Shown here in pieces: positions 12,225 to 24,830 of a stretch of DNA of 64,000 bases; positions within the stretch are counted from its first letter, which is position 1; each line of letters opens with the position of its first letter. This stretch comes from Welwitschia mirabilis. Lineage: Eukaryota > Gnetophyta > Gnetopsida > Welwitschiales. The notes below the pieces were generated by a model, which was given only the letters and a program-made list of their open reading frames with translations, was not told the DNA's origin and searched no databases. Position numbers and translations under genes: made by a program. The DNA lies in contig JBOZIK010000001.1 in the NCBI GenBank assembly GCA_051453625.1, positions 298,489,114 through 298,553,113 on the forward strand, in the 5' to 3' direction.

Positions 12225-13030
12225 CTAACATTTACATGACAAATTACATCACCTACAATGATATAAAGAAAAAGGATTTAGTACTTATTATTTGGTTATT
12301 TAAGAATAAGAAATAGAAATTTTTATATATTAAATTCCTTATTACTTTTCATAGTAAAAATGAAAGTAAGGAAAGAAGTGTGAGCATATAAAACACAAGA
12401 GAAAAGATACATATTGCTAATAATGAATCTAAAAAAGGCTAGTTGATCTTTTAAAAAAAATAATTTCATGGAATTTCTTCTTCATTATTGGTTACATATT
12501 TCATATAAATGTTACCACATATCAAATTTAAATATTTTTAAAGTAAGTGACTGATTTCAATTAGGGAGACCTACTGCTTTAGTAATTAAATAGGGAGTAA
12601 TGGAATTATTGATAGTTACAACCTTGATGCAGAGAATTCAAAGATATATAGAAGGAAAATGATAGTTAATAACTCTGTTTCCTTCCTTAGAAAGTAACTC
12701 TTTTTACTTTATTACAAGTGGTAGCCTCATCTATTGAAATGACACCCTTACCAAGAGAGAAAATGACGAATAAGGTGAGGAAATATAAATCTCCACTATA
12801 TTAATGATTCTATTAAGATAGGTAGAGATGTAGAAATTATTTATGCGATATTAGAAACCCACAATAGTAAATAAAGAACCAAGGAATTAATTATTACCAT
12901 ATGACATAATAAGAATGCTAAAAATAAAATACAACTAATGGTTATAAATAATAAATAATTAGAGAGAGATAAAAATAAATAATGATAAATATAGAGAATA
13001 GAGAATTCTCTTGGTGAAATAGTTATTATT
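12225..13030 (-). mobile_element. Copia 3' LTR, copy 2
   Basis: It is homologous to 9140-9989. The purine tract is decayed (TTCAAGGAAG, about 13031-13041, minus strand). Relative to the other copies it lacks about 45 bp that includes the TATAAAAAGGAGGAC promoter, so the minus-strand TATA box is lost here. Confidence 0.5.
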
Positions 13031-13034
13031 ACTT

Positions 13035-13670
13035 CCTTGAATTCAAGTATTAATAATTAAAATGGTGTTGTGTATCTCCTTAAATGAGTCTTAGTTAATG
13101 TATTTGCAAGATGATTTGATGACTTCATAGAAATATTGTTGATATGTTCATTACCTATAAGATCTTAAATCTTTTATTGAACTAGATCATTACTCAAAGT
13201 AATAGTATTAGTATTAGCAATTATTCCACTTATAAGATATCCTAGATTATTGAAAATGTTAAAAAGAAACACTACATGTGTAGATTCTTTAGTTATGTGA
13301 TTATGTCTTCAAATTTAATTATGGACATTACAATAATAGAATTGTTCTTAATTTTGAATGAAATTATGTTTTAAAAAGAGTAATATAATAGCTATAAGTA
13401 GATCTCAAATCATGAATTTCTTCAATAAACTTTAAATTAAAATCTCCATAGAGGTTGGAGTAGTCATGATCAATATGTTCATCCATGTAACTAAGAGATC
13501 CTTTAGCATAAACACTACCATAGTATAATGAACCTTTGATATATCAGAAGACTTTATTTGTTGCATTTTAATGAGTTTTCCTTAGATAAAAGTCATGCTA
13601 ATTAACACAACTACCTACAAACTATATTCTAATGAAGTATTAGTAAGGTACGTTAAGCTACCACCTAGGG
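13035..13670 (-). pseudogene. Ty1/copia RT C-terminus and RNase H, copy 2
   Basis: This second decayed copia pol end has the clearest landmarks. GSLTYLTNT (about 13640-13667) matches the copia GSLMYLT motif, and the tail has NTNTITLS, ISMKSSNHLANTLTKT (about 13085-13135), close to the SSDQLAD.LTK.L end of copia RNase H. Stops replace expected Gln and Arg codons. As in copy 1, the 3' LTR follows at once and a plus-strand promoter/leader module stands upstream in place of integrase. It is one of three related copies (10.0, 13.0 and 51.4 kb). Confidence 0.68.
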
Positions 13671-14079
13671 ATACAAAGATAGTAGAATTAGGTCAAGGAC
13701 AGTGATAATTTTTGAATAATTCATAGTTTTGGCTCCAAATCTTCTAATAAATTTGATGACCAAGATTAATTAAAGAAATTTATGTTGCGATAAAATTAAA
13801 AAAATATTTCTTAATAATTTCCATAAATTATAAATAAATTCATTAGTCTAAAGAATTGTCATAGTTTATTCATCCTCCTTTAGAAGATATACCATTAGAG
13901 TTATTAGGCATCGATTAAAGCCATTGAAATGTAAGAAAGTATCAATCCTACTATTCCAAGGCCATAGCACTTGATTTTTTTAATGTAAGACATGTTTCAA
14001 GTATCATACCATAGTGTTAGATTTTGGAATTTTAAATTCTTCATATAATTCATTTGACAATTATTAAAGTTGAATATAA

Positions 14080-14780
14080 ACTTTATTTTTGATGAATGCT
14101 AAACTTTTAATAGGTTTACTAATAAAAAGAATCCTTTTTTATGTCAAATAATAAAGATAAAGAATCAAACATAAATTGGATTGAAATTTATAAATTTTAT
14201 AGTATTTTAAAAGGTTATCCAGATGGTCATCTAAACAAGGAAAGGAGATGATTACCTACTATCAGATTTCATCTGTTAATATATTCCACCTATCATCAAA
14301 TTCTAGTAAGTTTAATTGGTAATAACTAATGAATAATTAGCTTTCTCTATTACTTGAGTCATAATGTAATAATCCCTTTTAAATTAGTAATTATAACTAT
14401 AAATATAATGACCCATCGAAACCTATATAAATACCCTAAGGAATCTGATTTTCTCATCCTTTTTTTACATCAAATTATCTTATGCTATTAAAAAATTTTG
14501 GACAATGGATCCATCTACTTATAAGAAGAGATATATTTACTATTTAGATGAGTATCCTCCATTACAGGATTTTTACTCATAAGTGGTTGTATGAAAGTAT
14601 ATTTTAATTAATAAATTATGTTTTATTTCTTCTAATTTTATCTCATTTTCTATTCTGTATATGTTATGTTACTATCAATTTGATTCTATAATATATTAGA
14701 TCCAATATTGATATAGGATATAAGAATCAACTTGTGTGATATTAACTTGGTAAAATTAATTAAGTTGATTGCATTTAAAT
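14080..14780 (+). promoter_or_regulatory. Promoter/leader module P, copy 2
   Basis: This is the most complete uninterrupted copy of the C-type module. CCTATATAAATACCCTAAGG lies near 14428-14447, then a pyrimidine-rich TTTTCTCATCC, then the conserved leader to a GTGATATTAACTTGGTAAAA block near 14740. The last block resembles an LTR end followed by a TTGGTA-type primer site, but the rest of a TTGGTATCAGAGC site is not recognisable. Confidence 0.45.
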
Positions 14781-15254
14781 AACTTTTATTGCCATTACAT
14801 TTTGTTTTCTAGTTTCATTACATACATTTATCTCATTCCATCATTTGAATTGTTAATTTTATTTTCCTTACATAGTTAAAAAAATATCAAAAATAATTTC
14901 ATTATTTTAAATAAATTAATATGTTGAATTCTTTGATATATTTATCAATTTGTGACATTTGGATTATACCCAATTCTAGTATGTGTATTTTGATAATAAT
15001 AGGATAAATTACTAAAGTAAATATATATCTCTAATTTACACAAGAGAGATAATCTAATTTACACAAGAGAGATAATACTTTTTATTTCAGTGATGAAAAA
15101 GAATTAAATATTAGAAGGTTAATTCTTAGTAGATTATGAAGTAACTTTATTTTAAGTTTGTTTAATTGGTAGATGACCTCTAAATTACTTTAATAGATAA
15201 TGAAGTAATCTAGCACTTGGCCTATGGTAGTTAGCTTCCTGATTTTATTATCAA

Positions 15255-16330
15255 TTCTATGATGATTAGTTTAGTGAAAAAGTAATTTTATATGTTATCT
15301 CCTTCTTTTATCCACTTGCTTCTGGTTCTTTTCCTTGAGTAATATTCTTTGTCTGAGGTTATTTCCTATAATTCTAGGAGGCATTTATACTTTAAGGACT
15401 ATAGGTTATCCTACTCTTCCCCATGTTTTTGTTATATTTGAATCTCTTGTAATTCTTTCTGTGACTTGCTCTTGAAATTAGAAATTTTTGTATCTTTTCA
15501 TTTCTACCCATTAAGATGAGATTTGAGAGTATTTAAGTCCATATATAGAAATGTAATTAGTATGATACTATCATACTGATTTCAAATTATTTCTACCATG
15601 TTCTTACTTTCCTCACTTAAGATCTAGTATCTCTTCATCTTAAAGGAGGAACTTGCAAGTGTTATTATTCCAATTTTAAATTTGATTGGTATATCGTCTA
15701 AAGCTATTTTTTATAGGCCCTAACCCTTGATTTTAATTTTGGTTATTCCCTTTTTAATTAGAATCTTATTATTTCTAGATATTATTTAGTTACCTCTATC
15801 TCATTTATTAAATCATGGGATTTTTCATCCTATAATTAGAATATTTAAAATATTTTATTTTCCCATGAAGTCCTTAAGAATCTAAGCTTCTTTCCTATTC
15901 TAGTTTTTACCCACTATTTTTTTTCCATCTATGAAGGCACTTTTTAAAGTCCCTAACAACTATCCATTTTGTTTTATTCTTAACTACGTTTAGCAATTTG
16001 TTCAACATTAAGACTTTATCTATATCATTTAGTGCACTGTAAACATTTATTATCATCCAGCCTTTCTCTTGAAGGTATATAGTTAAATGGTATTTGCCTT
16101 TGTAAATTAATTCTGCATCCTTTTTTATTAATATCATAAGACACTAAATTTTCCTTGTGCTATTGTAGAGAATTTGTTGTTGTGCTACTAAAAATTACTT
16201 AATCTTATGTTGTTATGCATATTCATCTCCTATAAACAAACTAAATTTCTATTTTCTTTCTTAATAAAATCTCTTAAAGCATTCTTTTTGTAAAAGAACA
16301 TGCACTTCATGATGTATGTTTACACCACTT
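15255..16330 (-). pseudogene. LINE (L1-type) ORF2, endonuclease part, copy 1
   Basis: This is the N-terminal part of a LINE ORF2 on the minus strand, encoding an apurinic-like endonuclease that nicks target DNA for reverse transcription. A frame near 16310-16200 has LRDFIKK and LVCL plus a stop and NMHN, like the LR.LI....P.I..L.ETK block. The open stretch 15907-16137 has WMIINVYSA, then KWIVVRDFKK, matching the V.NVYAP ... WI.GGDFN block with the key Gly and Asn changed. At 15278-15317 a KWIKEGDNI, stop, NYFF segment fits the W..EGD.NTKFFH linker before RT. RT does not follow; the relic meets the promoter/leader module near 14.8 kb. ORF1 is directly upstream on the same strand. Confidence 0.75.
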
Positions 16331-16699
16331 GTTGGGAGCCCCTTTTTTTAGTGTATCCTTTATTATTGCTTGGTAACTATTCATCATATTTTTTGATACT
16401 TCTTTGTCTTTTAGCACTTTGTTTTTATGCCTTCCTTACATATGAGTTTCAACATCACTTAACCCCTCATTATTTATCTCTTTCTTAGATTGGGAAACAA
16501 CTTCCTCCTCTTCTGTTAATAGGTAATGATTATTGTTTTCTTTGTCTTTCTTTTCTTTGGGATATATCACTATGTTTTTAATCATTTTATCCTTCTTTTT
16601 CTTTATTCAAGCACTCATTTCATTATGCCCTAATTTTTTGTAAAATAATCAGTTATCTTTTTTTCATGTTTTCTATCTCTATTTTTCTATTTCTACATA

Positions 16700-17300
16700 A
16701 TTTTGTGTTTATTCTTTCTAAAATATATGCATTTTTCTACCCCTAACACATTTCCCAAGCACATGTCTCGTATTTCCACATATCTCACATGTTATCAAGA
16801 TATTTTCATAAGTTATGTCTAGCTTGTACATTCTTGATTTAGATCTAAGTCTAATATATTTAATCTCCTTTGTTTTTTTAAAACTAATCTAAATACAAAA
16901 TCTTGCAAGAACCTCTCTGGTTTGTTTGATAGTTATTTTGTCTAGCTTATTCAGTTCTTCAAATTTCAGGGGTATTATTTTTAGTATATATTGTTCATAG
17001 AAATTAAGGAGAAATCTATGTATTCAAATCCATATAGGAAATTTCTTGAAAATTTGTGGACCTACTTGCACCCCCTGTGTTTATTTTGCTAAAGCTACCT
17101 CTTGTTTCAAAGATATAAGGGTCACTAGTAATAACCTCATCTCTATCCTATTCATTGTTGAACTAGAAAAAAGAATTAAGCCTTTTGGCATGACAATAAC
17201 ATATGCTTTACTAACTCCTATCCATTTGGTGGCTATCCATTTTTTGATGAGGTCTAATCTACACTTAGGACCTGATGAAACAAACTTGCCTATCAAGTTG
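16700..17300 (-). pseudogene. LINE ORF1 (DUF4283-like + CCHC), copy 1
   Basis: This is a LINE ORF1 relic, the RNA-binding chaperone of the LINE particle. One frame runs almost the whole length with only a few stops. 17081-17296 encodes IGKFVSS, IKKWIATKWIG, VIVMPKGLILF, as in plant DUF4283 domains. Downstream come FKKFPIWI, LNKLDKITIKQT, EVLARFCI and a TYENILITCEICG segment. The zinc knuckle is complete: CEICGNTRHVLGKC (16748-16789) has perfect C-x2-C-x4-H-x4-C spacing. Endonuclease of ORF2 follows on the same strand. The 55.6-56.2 kb copy keeps the same knuckle spacing, so this is a solid family assignment although the gene is dead. Confidence 0.85.
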
Positions 17301-18189
17301 TATTACAATCTTTTATCTATTTCTAAACACTTATTTTATTTTCTATAACCAAGACAAGGGTGTTCCTTCTTCACATGACTACATATTCTCCATTTGTAAG
17401 GGATAGTTTCCTTTAAAAACTATTTTAAAACAACTTAATGTAATACAAATGACCTTGACTTACATTCTAAGTTATTGAAGCCTACCTAAAACTACCCCCA
17501 TGCAATACAACTCTTCTCAACTAAAACCATCCCTGCCAACTATAAAACATTTCAAAACCCTAGCTCCTACCCTAGTCCAATCTCATTTTCAAGTGTGTCT
17601 AGGTCTAATATTTAAAGATACTATTTTGTAAAGTATTTTTTTTCAATTTTAGACTAAACTTGTGAAAATACAATTGGACGTTACTTATCTACTTGAATTA
17701 CTAAAGCATTAATTAAATGATTCTTACTTAGTTTTATGAATAGTTTTATGAATGTCTCCTCAAAGCCTAATTATCTTAAAGTGTTTCATTTTATTCAGTC
17801 CTCCATGCTAGCTCTTGCATAACATAAAACTAATGAATAAAGCAAACACTATAAAAATGTCTTTACACCACTTAAGCATCATGTAGCAAAGGTTGGTTGT
17901 TGTCACTAAATTGCATTATCTTTTAGCCTTGTCACAAGATCATTAATCCTATACCTGTAGTATAATTTTGATGTTTTTAAATGCTAATATTAGATTATTA
18001 TCATTATGTAACACACCCTTAAAAATATGTTATATATACAATTCTCTTAGTAATGGTAATCTTAAAGCTACTGTTGTATAATTTAGCAATAACATGATTG
18101 AAAAGGTTTTCTCTAGTAGTTAAAGTAATGCTCTTAATGATATTAACTATAATTTTCTTAAGTTTCTCTCCATATCCTTTGGAATGGAT

Positions 18190-18335
18190 AACTAACCTTT
18201 ATTTAGATCCTTTTGGGGATGCATGCTTAAGGAGATGTCATCATACAAATCCTTCATTTCCTTGATCTTTTCAATCATAACCTTATGATTTATTCTATCA
18301 ATCTCTTCTTTAATTCCTCTATCAGGTTTGAAAAT
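18190..18335 (-). pseudogene. Unidentified ORF-like segment next to LINE RT
   Basis: A minus-strand frame is open for about 40 codons, is Lys/Glu/Ile-rich (EEIDRINHK, MIEKIKEMKDLYDD), and has one stop before a further charged stretch. Part of it is also present at 57.0-57.12 kb, where it is fused directly to the RT N-terminus by deletion. It may be a linker or C-terminal part of the LINE; I could not match it to a domain. Confidence 0.3.
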
Positions 18336-18949
18336 TTTTTGTTGGAGTTGATCATGATGAATTATAAATGTAATAAATCTAACTACTATGAGATAAGAAC
18401 ATTTTAAAAAGGGATATGATCTTATTTGATATGTTAATTTTTAAATAGTAATAGATTCCTTTATTTAATAGGTTAAAGAAATAATTTTTAATTAGTAAAT
18501 AAATCTTTTTTAAAAATATATTGTTAACATAGTAAGGAAATTTTATATAATTTTTGTAAAAAATAAATTTTAAAATATAAAATAATGTTATGTTATACAA
18601 GGTAAAAAAGGTTAATTGAAATGCCTTAATTAGTTTAGCCAATTAAAAAATTTTGGTACCAACAAAAACTTTATCTAATAATATAGGAGATGGGCATAGG
18701 CTTACCTAATCATTTAAACCTAGTCAATGATTTTTTTGTGGCGAGGAATTCAAATCCCTATAGGAATTAATGGTGCTATAGATAACCGCAACCAAATCCC
18801 TTATAATACTCATGGTGATGGGCATGAACATAGCCCCATAATATGTGACCAATGTTAAAAAGAAAAAAGATAGAGGATTTTGTTTTTAGATGTATAATTT
18901 TACATTTAATTTTCTCTATGATTAGTTATGAAACATGAGGTTTAGAAGT

Positions 18950-19930
18950 CTTAGAGTAGAAGGGCATGCTGATTTTACGTACTACACTTTCTTAGATAAG
19001 TTTACTAATTAGTTTACAATAAGAGGAGCTATTTAAATTTATTTGTGACATAGACATAGAACAACATGATTTTACATAATTCAAAAAGTTTTTGCAAATC
19101 TTTGAAATAATCTTGAATCAAGAAAAAGGGATCATTAGCTAGCATTACATCATTATTGTATTACACATGAGATACTAAAAACATGTAAAAGATCATTGAG
19201 TATATTTATTTAATGGTGTAAATTAATGAATAATTAGCTAATGAGATCTATTAAGGATGAGGGATTTTTAATAAATATTATGTTATATTAATGAACTTCT
19301 CATCACTACAAAGTAGTCTGATAAGGTAAATAAATTTCATCCAAGATGAGTAAATTTCAATGTAAATCTAATATTTTAAAGGATCTTAGTTATAAAGTAC
19401 AATGGTATGTAATTTTGTGTATTCTTAGAGTCAATCTTTAAAAAGGAAATATTTTATTGTAATTTTATCCATTCCTATCCCCTTTGCAAGAGTAATAAAT
19501 GTTATTTAAGAAATATCCCCCATTGTCAATGACTTTTGAATATTTAAAAGTAATGTCTCTATTCATACTACTAGCACCTTTACAAGAATCTTGTATAAAT
19601 AGTTATGTAAAGATATTGGTCTCCAATCATCAATAAAAGAATTATCACATTGGTTATGATTGCCTTAATTTCACTTTTGTTAGTTATCAAGGTAAGATTT
19701 AAAAATACCACCTTTAATGGTTGCAAAAAGCTTGAAATGCAATATTTGCTATTGGTAATTTAAAACTTCAACTTGCAGTCCATGGATTTTTGAAGCTTTA
19801 TTATGTGTCATGGACCTAGAAGCATTTGCTAGCTTATTAAGGGGAATATCATTTTGAAGATAATTTATCTTCTCATCTAAAATACTCTATAAATGAGAGG
19901 GATAGTTTACCCCATGTAAGATATTCCACT
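18950..19930 (-). pseudogene. LINE reverse transcriptase relic, copy 1
   Basis: This is L1-type RT on the minus strand. From about 19900 downward come MTHNKASKIHGLQVE (usual M...KAPGPDG....F), then DDWRPISLHNYLYKILVKVL (19567-19628), a near-textbook RPISL.N..YKI..K.L block. Further on, VMLANDPFFL with a downstream DYFKDLQKLFELC (about 19080-19151) fits the FADD..FF catalytic box with the first Asp changed to Asn. It lies upstream of an ORF1 on the same strand, so it belongs to a different LINE copy placed head-to-tail with the one at 15.2-17.3 kb, or to a rearranged one. The region is interrupted by many stops. Confidence 0.75.
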
Positions 19931-20049
19931 CATCATCATCATTGGTTTAACCAAAAAAAAAAAAAAAAAGAAGAAAATTAATTGGTAGGCAAACAACTAT
20001 TTCCTCCTCATTATGAATGTTTTTACATATCACTATGTACCTAAAAAAA

Positions 20050-20086
20050 GGGATGGTGGGTGGGGGGATAGGTGGGGGAAGAGGGA
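20050..20086 (+). other. G-rich tract with quadruplex-like spacing
   Basis: GGGATGGTGGG, TGGGGGG, GGTGGGGG and GAGGG follow one another within about 37 bases in an otherwise AT-rich region. Several G runs of three or more with short loops fit a G-quadruplex pattern. The duplicate at 57.55-57.59 kb has lost most of the runs. Confidence 0.6.
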
Positions 20087-20675
20087 AAGAAGCTCTTACC
20101 TAGGAAGTATAAACAACCAACTTCTTCTCTATTTTAGCCAACATAGCATTACTTGGATTATCATTGTAAATGTTTTAGCCAACATAGCATTACTAGGATC
20201 AGGATGAAAATGATAAAAATTTTGAAGTATAAACTAGATACTTAACTTTTACTTTACTTTTGTTCTCTTGGTTTAGGATCTATTGAAATATTTTACATAG
20301 ATTCAAAACTCTCAAAAAAATCCAATTTTCATTGTGTTATAGAATCAATATCATAAGATGAATAGTAATCACAACCTTTAGCAAGGAACTTTTGAAGAAA
20401 TTCCTGCTCACTACAGAATGCACTTATGAAATAGTTCAAATAATCTATTAATAGTTCTAAATAACACAGGGAAAAAAACAATTAAAAAAAAGAGAACAAA
20501 TACCATAAATATACCAAACAAAAACAAGAAAAAGATAAAATTTTGCACATTTTGTAACAAAGTAGGTATGTACACTATGCCAATACCTTTAACCAATCTA
20601 ATTTCTTATTATGGATAGAATCTGGTGTGGTACCATTCAAATTAATACTTTAATTTTCCTTTTGACTTAATAGAA

Positions 20676-22365
20676 GAAATTAATCAAATAAACTAAGAAA
20701 TTGATCAAATAAATTTTAAAAACATGGTTCTTGATTATAAATAAGCTAAAAAATTAATCAAATATGTATCACATTTAATGCTTTATTCCTTTTTTATAAT
20801 GCTATACTTCATATCATACATTATTAGTAAATTAATGCTTTATCCCTTTTTTATTATGTTCATCCATCATCTCCTTAATATCATCCTTAACATCTGCTAA
20901 TATAAATGTTTATAGTTCTTTGTATAGGAAAGTTGTAAACTTAACTAGCATATACTTATTATTATTAAATCCTTTTAAACATGTAATAGAAAGATATATA
21001 ATGGTTACCCTACAAAAACCCAAATTATATAATAATCTTCTCTTCTCTTTTGTTAACAATCATCAATAAGTAAATTATTATGTTCTTAAGGGTATATGTA
21101 CCATATTTGAACTTAATTTATTATTACCCATGTTTATCTATTAATTACTGAAATTTTTACTGGAAACCTAATCTATATTATTTTTTCTATAAAATAACCC
21201 AAGATATCTAGACTTTTCTAGAGCTAAGTTAGTCAAAGAAAATAATGCCATCATCTAAAACTTAAGCATCACTAATAGTGTGGAGAAAAATCGGGTTGTA
21301 TAAGTTGGAAAAAATGCAATTAGCAGTGATGTAATGTATTAATATTGTAGCCTAGGGATAAACTAGTTAATAAATATAAAGATATATATATATATATATA
21401 TGTTTTACCATTAAAGAAGATCTATCACCATCCATTTATTAATAACAAGGATGTATCATTATGCTTCTTCATATTTAAGGAAATCTGTAAAGATTAACCT
21501 ACCCTAAGGACTAATAATTTCTCCTTAACCATTCATCATGGATATAGGATTTTTGAAGTTTACATTCATTAGTACATCATTTATTATTATTTATTAATAG
21601 TTTATTATTTTTAAAATCCAGTTGCAATGAAAATGTATTTTCTCATTAAGAGGTGTTAAGCATTTGTTTTTCCTCATTTTATGAATAAAAAAATATTTTA
21701 TTGGCCTCTATCATTCCTTGCCATAGATTTCATCTTTTATTTAGTAACCTATATAATCATTTTATCATTGGTAAATGCACTTTGATCGAGGATTGATATT
21801 AATTTAGTTTTATACCTCTAATTTAATTAATCATGTTAGTTATTTATTGGTTTCTTTTAAATGTTTCTTTGTACTTGTATCATAAAATAAACATTTAATT
21901 CTTTATAGGATTTGGAAGATTAATATGTTAGTAAATGATATCTTTTATGTTATGGTGTGTTTTCTTATATTTAGTTGAATAAATTAGGACTTTATGCTTA
22001 CACTTTATTTATATTTAGAATATGCAAAAGAATAACTTATTCCTTGTCTAGAAAAATTAAGTTGTACAAATTAGATTATCTCTTACTTGGATAAAATTCA
22101 CATGATATGAATAGTTATTCTTGATTCCCAAGATTAGGTATTAATTAAGTTAAGTACATTTTCATTTTTCTTTTCATAACCTTATTATACTTGAGATATA
22201 TGTGTGATACATTTAATTGTTTGTGTAAGCTCTAAAATATGTTTGTAGTCCCCATGTGATTATAAACCACTACCAATTCAACGATACCATCTTATAATCA
22301 TATTGTGGTGGTTTTCTAAAACTACTGAAGAAATAAGTCCATCATAATTTCTATGTTGTAATAAT
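20676..22365. other. No gene recognised; small AT microsatellite
   Basis: This is AT-rich sequence with no recognised coding or LTR signature. An (AT)n run lies at about 21381-21402, and a short duplicated phrase (AATGCTTTAT(T)CC.TTTTTTAT) occurs near 20780 and 20836. Confidence 0.5.
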
Positions 22366-22880
22366 TATAATGATCTTAAAACCTTATCTATGAACTACCA
22401 TCATTTGTTAAGGATAATTTTAATTTATTAGAAGAAATAGTAAATAATGTAATAATCATTCATGAAGTATGATCCTTATGGAATAATTGTTTTAAAAATC
22501 CAAATTATTTAATTAATGTTAAATGTGATTCTTGCAAAAGCAAAGGTCATGTGTATGATTTGCATAAGGGCATAGTAAGTTCTTGATAAGTTAGCTTAGC
22601 CCCTAAGCCTAGACCCCTATTTGTCCCATACATTGGACCTTAGAGATAGCGACCTGGTTTGGATACGATACTAAGGCATTTCATTTTTCATTAATGAAGT
22701 CACGAGTCTTATTCTATATTCTTATGATATAAAGATAAATCCCATATTTTTTTAGTACATGTTTTATATTTTAAGAAATATGTAATTATTTTTTAGTTTT
22801 CATTATTCTTAACTGATATTCTCATTTTATTATTGAATCTTTTTTACCTTTATAATATAAAAGTAAATGGGAAATTTATA
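22366..22880 (+). repeat. 5' LTR of the 22.4-26.8 kb element
   Basis: It starts TATAATGATC.TAAAACCTTAT and aligns with 26296 onward over its whole length. Shared landmarks include TGTAATAAT, GTGATTTGCATA-like, CATTAA.GAAG..A..AGTCTTGTTCTA-like and TGAATC.TTTTTACCTT blocks. The first dinucleotide is TA, possibly a decayed TG. Confidence 0.72.
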
Positions 22881-22881
22881 A

Positions 22882-22897
22882 TTAGTATCAAAGAACA
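22882..22897 (+). other. Degenerate tRNA-iMet primer-binding site
   Basis: TTAGTATCAAAGAAC lies directly after the 5' LTR and resembles TTGGTATCAGAGCAC, with G to A and C to A changes. Position relative to the LTR gives most of the support. Confidence 0.55.
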
Positions 22898-23109
22898 TCA
22901 TTCCACAAAATATAAAAGGAGAAAAATAGAAATCTTAAGTACTATGTAACATGACATTAGAAATATGAATGATGTAATAATAAAGTAAACTTAACTTTGA
23001 TAAGATCGATGAGGTAATTAGGAGAGAGATAGTGATGTTAGCAAGTAAGAAGTGAATCATATGGAATTCATATTAACCCAAAGAAAAAACTAAAAATATA
23101 ATTGCGATT

Positions 23110-24830
23110 ACTAATTTATTAGTCCCTTCTAATTCTAAAATGATATAGTACTAACATCAGCACTTTGTAATGTCAAGGGGTTAACCAGAAATAGAAGGAA
23201 ATGTTATCCTACTAATCTAGCAAGCTCTATTGATTTTGGAATTATATATTACAAACATTGGTAGTCTATGAAGTGATAGGATGATACTAACATGATAGGT
23301 CCTATTGATCTTGAAATGATACAATGGTAACATTAGTAGTATATGAAGCCAAGGGATTAATGAAGAATATATGGAGGTACTACACTATAGACATGACAAA
23401 TTTTATTAATCGTAAAATGATGCATTGCTAACATCAACTATATCTAAAGCTAAGGAATTCACTAAAAATAAAAGGGGATGATAATAATTTAGAAAGTCCT
23501 ACTAATTTTAAAATGATATAATATTAAAATTAGCATTATATTGAGCAAAATGATCAACTAGAAGTAGAGGTAAACACCACACTAGTGATATTATAAGTAC
23601 TACTGATTATGAACTAACATAGTTTCTAACATCGATAGTCTATAAATCTATGATATTAATCAAGAATATAAGTCAAAACTAGACTACTAAGATGGTAGAT
23701 CTTATAAATGATAGAATAATACATTGCTAAGGTCAATAGTAAGTAAAGACAAGGAGTTAATTAGAAATATAAGAGGATGTCATGTAAAGCTAGAGGAGTA
23801 ACTATAAACATAATAAGATGTTATGATATTAATATGATATGTCCTACAATTTTCAAAATGACATGGTGCTAACATTAACTATTTGTAAAGATAAGGGTCC
23901 ATAAAAAATATAAGGAACTATAGGACTATTGATATGATAGGTCCTATTAATTATAAAATGATATAATGTTATCATCAGTAGTTTTTAAAGCCAAAGTATT
24001 AACTAAAAATATAAGGGAATAACACACACTCACATGTTAGGTCCTACTAATCTTGTAATAACATAGTTCTCACATTAGTAATTTGTAAAGCTAAATGGTT
24101 AATTAAAAATATAAGGAAGTATTACAGTACTCAATTAAGAGGTCTTACTTCTACTAGAGTGATATAATGCTAACATTGATAGTCTATAAAGGTAGACTAT
24201 CAATAAGAAATATGAGGAGGTACTACATTACTAACATGGCAGGCCCTACTACTTTTAGAAGGATAGAGTGCTAAAATTAATATTATTTGAAGCCAAAGCA
24301 TTAAATAGAAATATAATGGATTAGCATACTAACAATGATGTAAGAACTTAAAAAATCCAAATACTAAATAAAAATTTTAATGGAACATCATAGTGCTAAC
24401 ATGGTAGCCCTAGATGATCACAACATCATACAGAGCTAATATAAGCAATTCATGAGGTTAAGTAATAAATTAAAATTTAAAGGAGTGTCACACTACTAAT
24501 ATGATAATCTTAGATAAACATAGATTAATGTAAAAATAATCAAAATAGTCCAAAAGTTCAAATGGTAAGTTAAAATTTTAAGGGGATAACACACTACTCA
24601 CATAATAGTCTTAGATGGTCATAAAGTAATGCAAAGATTACATAGGTATTTTAGAAGGTAAAATAGTTAACCAAAATTTTAAGGACATGATACCAAAATT
24701 TTAAGGACATGATATTCTAATCATATGATAGTCTAAGAAGATCATAAAGTGATGTAAAGTTAACATAAATAGTTTAAGAGATCAAATACTTAATTATAAT
24801 TTCAAGGGAGTGTTCCACTACTAACGTCAT
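23110..24830 (+). repeat. Tandem array of about 100 bp inside LTR element
   Basis: The landmark AATGATATAATGCTAACAT-like recurs near 23316, 23417, 23510, 23608, 23712, 23858, 23956, 24055, 24158 and 24262, mostly 93-104 bp apart. From about 24330 a diverged subfamily (AAATTTTAAGGGG.AACAC.ACTAC, then TAATGCAAAG.TAACAT) continues with a similar period. A 23-bp phrase is duplicated near 24685-24715. Copies differ strongly, so the array is old. Confidence 0.78.

Larger units (their letters stand above)
8430..20675. repeat. Compound duplicated block, copy 1
   Basis: The order of sequence here (leader region, copia 3' LTR, copia pol end, promoter/leader module, LINE EN and ORF1, LINE RT) is repeated in the same orientation at 49848-58275. 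This copy has the copia-plus-leader portion twice (9.1-11.6 and 12.2-14.8 kb). It also keeps about 1.36 kb of LINE RT (about 18246-19610) that the other copy lacks. Divergence by eye is well above allelic level. Confidence 0.72.

Noticed and set aside
9140-13030. The two copia LTR regions as the two LTRs of one element
   Set aside because: Both are preceded by their own pol end and polypurine tract, so both are 3'-type LTRs of duplicated copies.
17046-17348. 100-codon plus-strand frame
   Set aside because: It is the reverse of the LINE ORF1 DUF4283-like region, which has clear motifs on the minus strand.
23110-24830. CRISPR array
   Set aside because: The repeats are adjacent, diverged and about 100 bp long with no spacers; the window is plant-like nuclear DNA.
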